A stretch of DNA of 6,455 bases from JBKECA01 sp047973435. GTDB lineage: Bacteria > Planctomycetota > Planctomycetia > Planctomycetales > Planctomycetaceae. The DNA is taken from assembly GCA_047973435.1 (NCBI GenBank), contig JBKECA010000345.1:1-6455 (forward strand). The letters run 5' to 3'. The position numbers and the translations under genes are program-made. Below the pieces are notes generated by a model that did no database searches, was not told the origin of the DNA, and was given only the letters and a program-made list of their open reading frames with translations. Positions 5,534-6,455 of the stretch are shown in pieces (position 1 is the stretch's first letter; every line of letters begins with the position of its first letter).

Positions 5534-6046
5534 TCACCTCTCGCCTGGCAGATAGTCCTCGCCCGCGTTCAAAGTTTGGACCTGCTCCTCCGTAAGTATC
5601 CGAGTCATCGATGCCAGTCGTCGGATGGTCGGTTTGCTGCGCGGACAGGGGCGACCGTCCGCACCACGAATTTCGCAATGGCCCAAATCAACAGGTGGCT
5701 CGAGCCTCGGATTGACTACGACTTGCAGAAAACCACCGTCGGAATCCTCCAGACTTTCGACGTCTTTGACACGAAAGTAGCAGACCTACCAACCAGACGG
5801 GTCTCGATCTCCCAGGGCTGCCAGCAATTCTCGCGGTGACGTCAGTCGCAGACGCGAGCAGGAGAGTCCCTGTTCGAACTCTCCTGTTTTACGACTCTTT
5901 CGAGGCGACATCACGTTACGGGCAGCGCGTTCTGTTCCGTCCGCGTCGACATCGACGGTTTTGTTTTCGGGCCGCGAGGGGGGAATGCGACGCAGCAAAA
6001 TCTCGTCCGGGTCAAGCGGCGGTACTTCCCCCATGGAGAGCGCCAT
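5534..6046 (-). pseudogene. Conserved-looking hypothetical protein interrupted by an in-frame amber codon
   Basis: From ATG 6046 the frame runs 86 codons to TAG (5786-5788), then stays open in the same frame for another 83 codons to TGA (5534-5536). Both halves look like genuine protein: DPDEILLRRIPPSRP (12-26) and LSCSRLRLTSPRELLAALGD (61-80) before the stop; VCYFRVKDVESLED (88-101), LQVVVNPRLEPPVDLGHCEI (107-126) and KPTIRRLASMTRILTEEQVQ (138-157) after it. The whole would be 170 codons. The TAG lies in GGT-TGG-TAG-GTC, where a short duplication of the GGTTGG/GTAGGT type or a point change may have created it. It follows the upstream gene by 10 bases, implying coupling. I recall similar LLRR-x-P hypothetical proteins next to a small partner in planctomycetes and cyanobacteria; no function is known to me. 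Alternatives: a truncated 86-residue product, amber read-through, or a sequencing error. ATG 6034 is another possible start. Confidence 0.68.
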
Positions 6047-6056
6047 CTCAGGTTAG

Positions 6057-6344
6057 TCACGTCCCCGGGATGAGTCGGGCAATATCTCCCCACAGGTGCA
6101 CCTCTCCCACTTCGTCGTCTGGGTCTCCCTTCAAGTCGACGTATGCGAACTCGACTCTCCCGTCGGGAAGAAACTCAAGCTCGGTCGTGCGTGTGTCGTC
6201 CCGTCGCCATGTGAGTGTGACAGTGCCAGAAGGAGTCAGTCCAACTTCGGGCTCAGCTGTCGTGCTGAGTGCGATTTGTCGCAGGCTCCAAACTGCGCGT
6301 GAGACGGATTCTGGAGATGCGGGATAGGCTCCGTACCTAAGCAA
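6057..6344 (-). CDS. Small hypothetical protein, upstream partner of the amber-interrupted gene
   Basis: 95-residue soluble protein. Visible: a helical N-terminal part YPASPESVSRAVWSLRQIA (7-25), then two predicted beta-hairpin segments, EPEVGLTPSGTVTLTWRRDD (31-50) and TTELEFLPDGRVEFAYVD (53-70), an acidic linker (GDPDDEVGE, 73-81) and HLWGDIARLIPGT at the end. The W/T-L-E-x-EF...DGR-x-E-F pattern resembles small hypothetical proteins that I recall preceding LLRR-x-P genes. Its stop is 10 bases before the next ATG, so the two are very probably co-transcribed. The start is doubtful: the only candidate is TTG at 6344, directly after an in-frame TGA (6345-6347), with no ribosome site visible. 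The N-terminus may therefore be lost or shifted. Function unknown. Confidence 0.68.
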   Translation of the reverse strand: MLRYGAYPASPESVSRAVWSLRQIALSTTAEPEVGLTPSGTVTLTWRRDDTRTTELEFLPDGRVEFAYVDLKGDPDDEVGEVHLWGDIARLIPGT

Positions 6345-6455
6345 TCAATCGGACGAAATTTTTGGAACAGCACCTAAACACCTTGCAATTACTTGACTTG
6401 TGGCGACTGCCTGCAAAACTGTTTTGGGTAGGAATTTCCGTTTTGAGTCCAATTC
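6345..6455. other. A/T-rich right edge upstream of the small hypothetical gene
   Basis: The last 111 bases are richer in A and T than the neighbouring gene and probably hold its promoter (minus strand). One minus-strand frame is open from the edge to the TGA at 6345-6347 for 36 codons (ending GAVPKISSD), short enough to be chance. No clear -35/-10 pair was found. Confidence 0.3.

Noticed and set aside
5836..6327. 163-codon plus-strand frame in the right-end region
   Set aside because: Ser/Arg-rich shadow of the minus-strand pair, which has the far more protein-like composition.
6345..6455. 36-codon minus-strand open frame at the right edge as the end of another gene
   Set aside because: An open run of this length has roughly a one-in-six chance of arising at random, and the peptide shows no recognisable feature.

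Overview
The window looks like chromosomal DNA of a planctomycete (phylum Planctomycetota). The main reason is the set of gene families: a DUF1559 pseudopilin-like protein with an H-x9-DG tail, directly followed by a small carboxypeptidase-regulatory-like lipoprotein; a secreted DUF1080 (3-keto-disaccharide hydrolase-like) protein; and a short Flp-like pilin. The genes are loosely packed, with long intergenic stretches and mixed strands. This assignment rests on family recognition by eye; no search was run.

Layout. Bases 1-81 appear to be the last 26 codons of an unrecognised + strand gene. After a possible promoter come the DUF1559 gene (342-1412, +) and the lipoprotein gene (1607-2092, +), separated by a perfect 10-bp hairpin terminator, a 16-bp perfect palindrome and a possible second promoter. 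A 484-base gap (2093-2576) holds inverted copies of a short repeat, also found near base 110, and a structured leader. The gap ends at a cytochrome P450 gene (2577-4013, +), which probably uses a TTG start. Convergent to it is a minus-strand pilin-like gene (4229-4468, -) with its own strong terminator. A 320-base divergent gap separates that from the DUF1080 gene (4789-5457, +). The right end carries a minus-strand two-gene unit (6344 down to 5534) of conserved-looking hypothetical proteins.

The right-end pair is the most interesting part. The downstream gene reads as one convincing 170-codon protein only if an in-frame amber codon (TAG, 5786-5788) is passed over: 86 codons before it and 83 after it remain open and protein-like in the same frame. 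The upstream gene has an immediately preceding in-frame TGA, a TTG start and no visible ribosome binding site. The unit may be a freshly inactivated cassette, or it may be expressed in an unusual way. The pair resembles two-gene modules of unknown function that I recall from planctomycetes and cyanobacteria.

Functional picture. DUF1559 protein and lipoprotein are probably exported envelope partners. The pilin-like protein would be processed by a prepilin peptidase. The DUF1080 protein acts outside the cytoplasm on sugars. The P450 is an orphan with no redox partner in view. Apart from the DUF1559/lipoprotein pair and the right-end pair, nothing in the layout ties these genes into one pathway.
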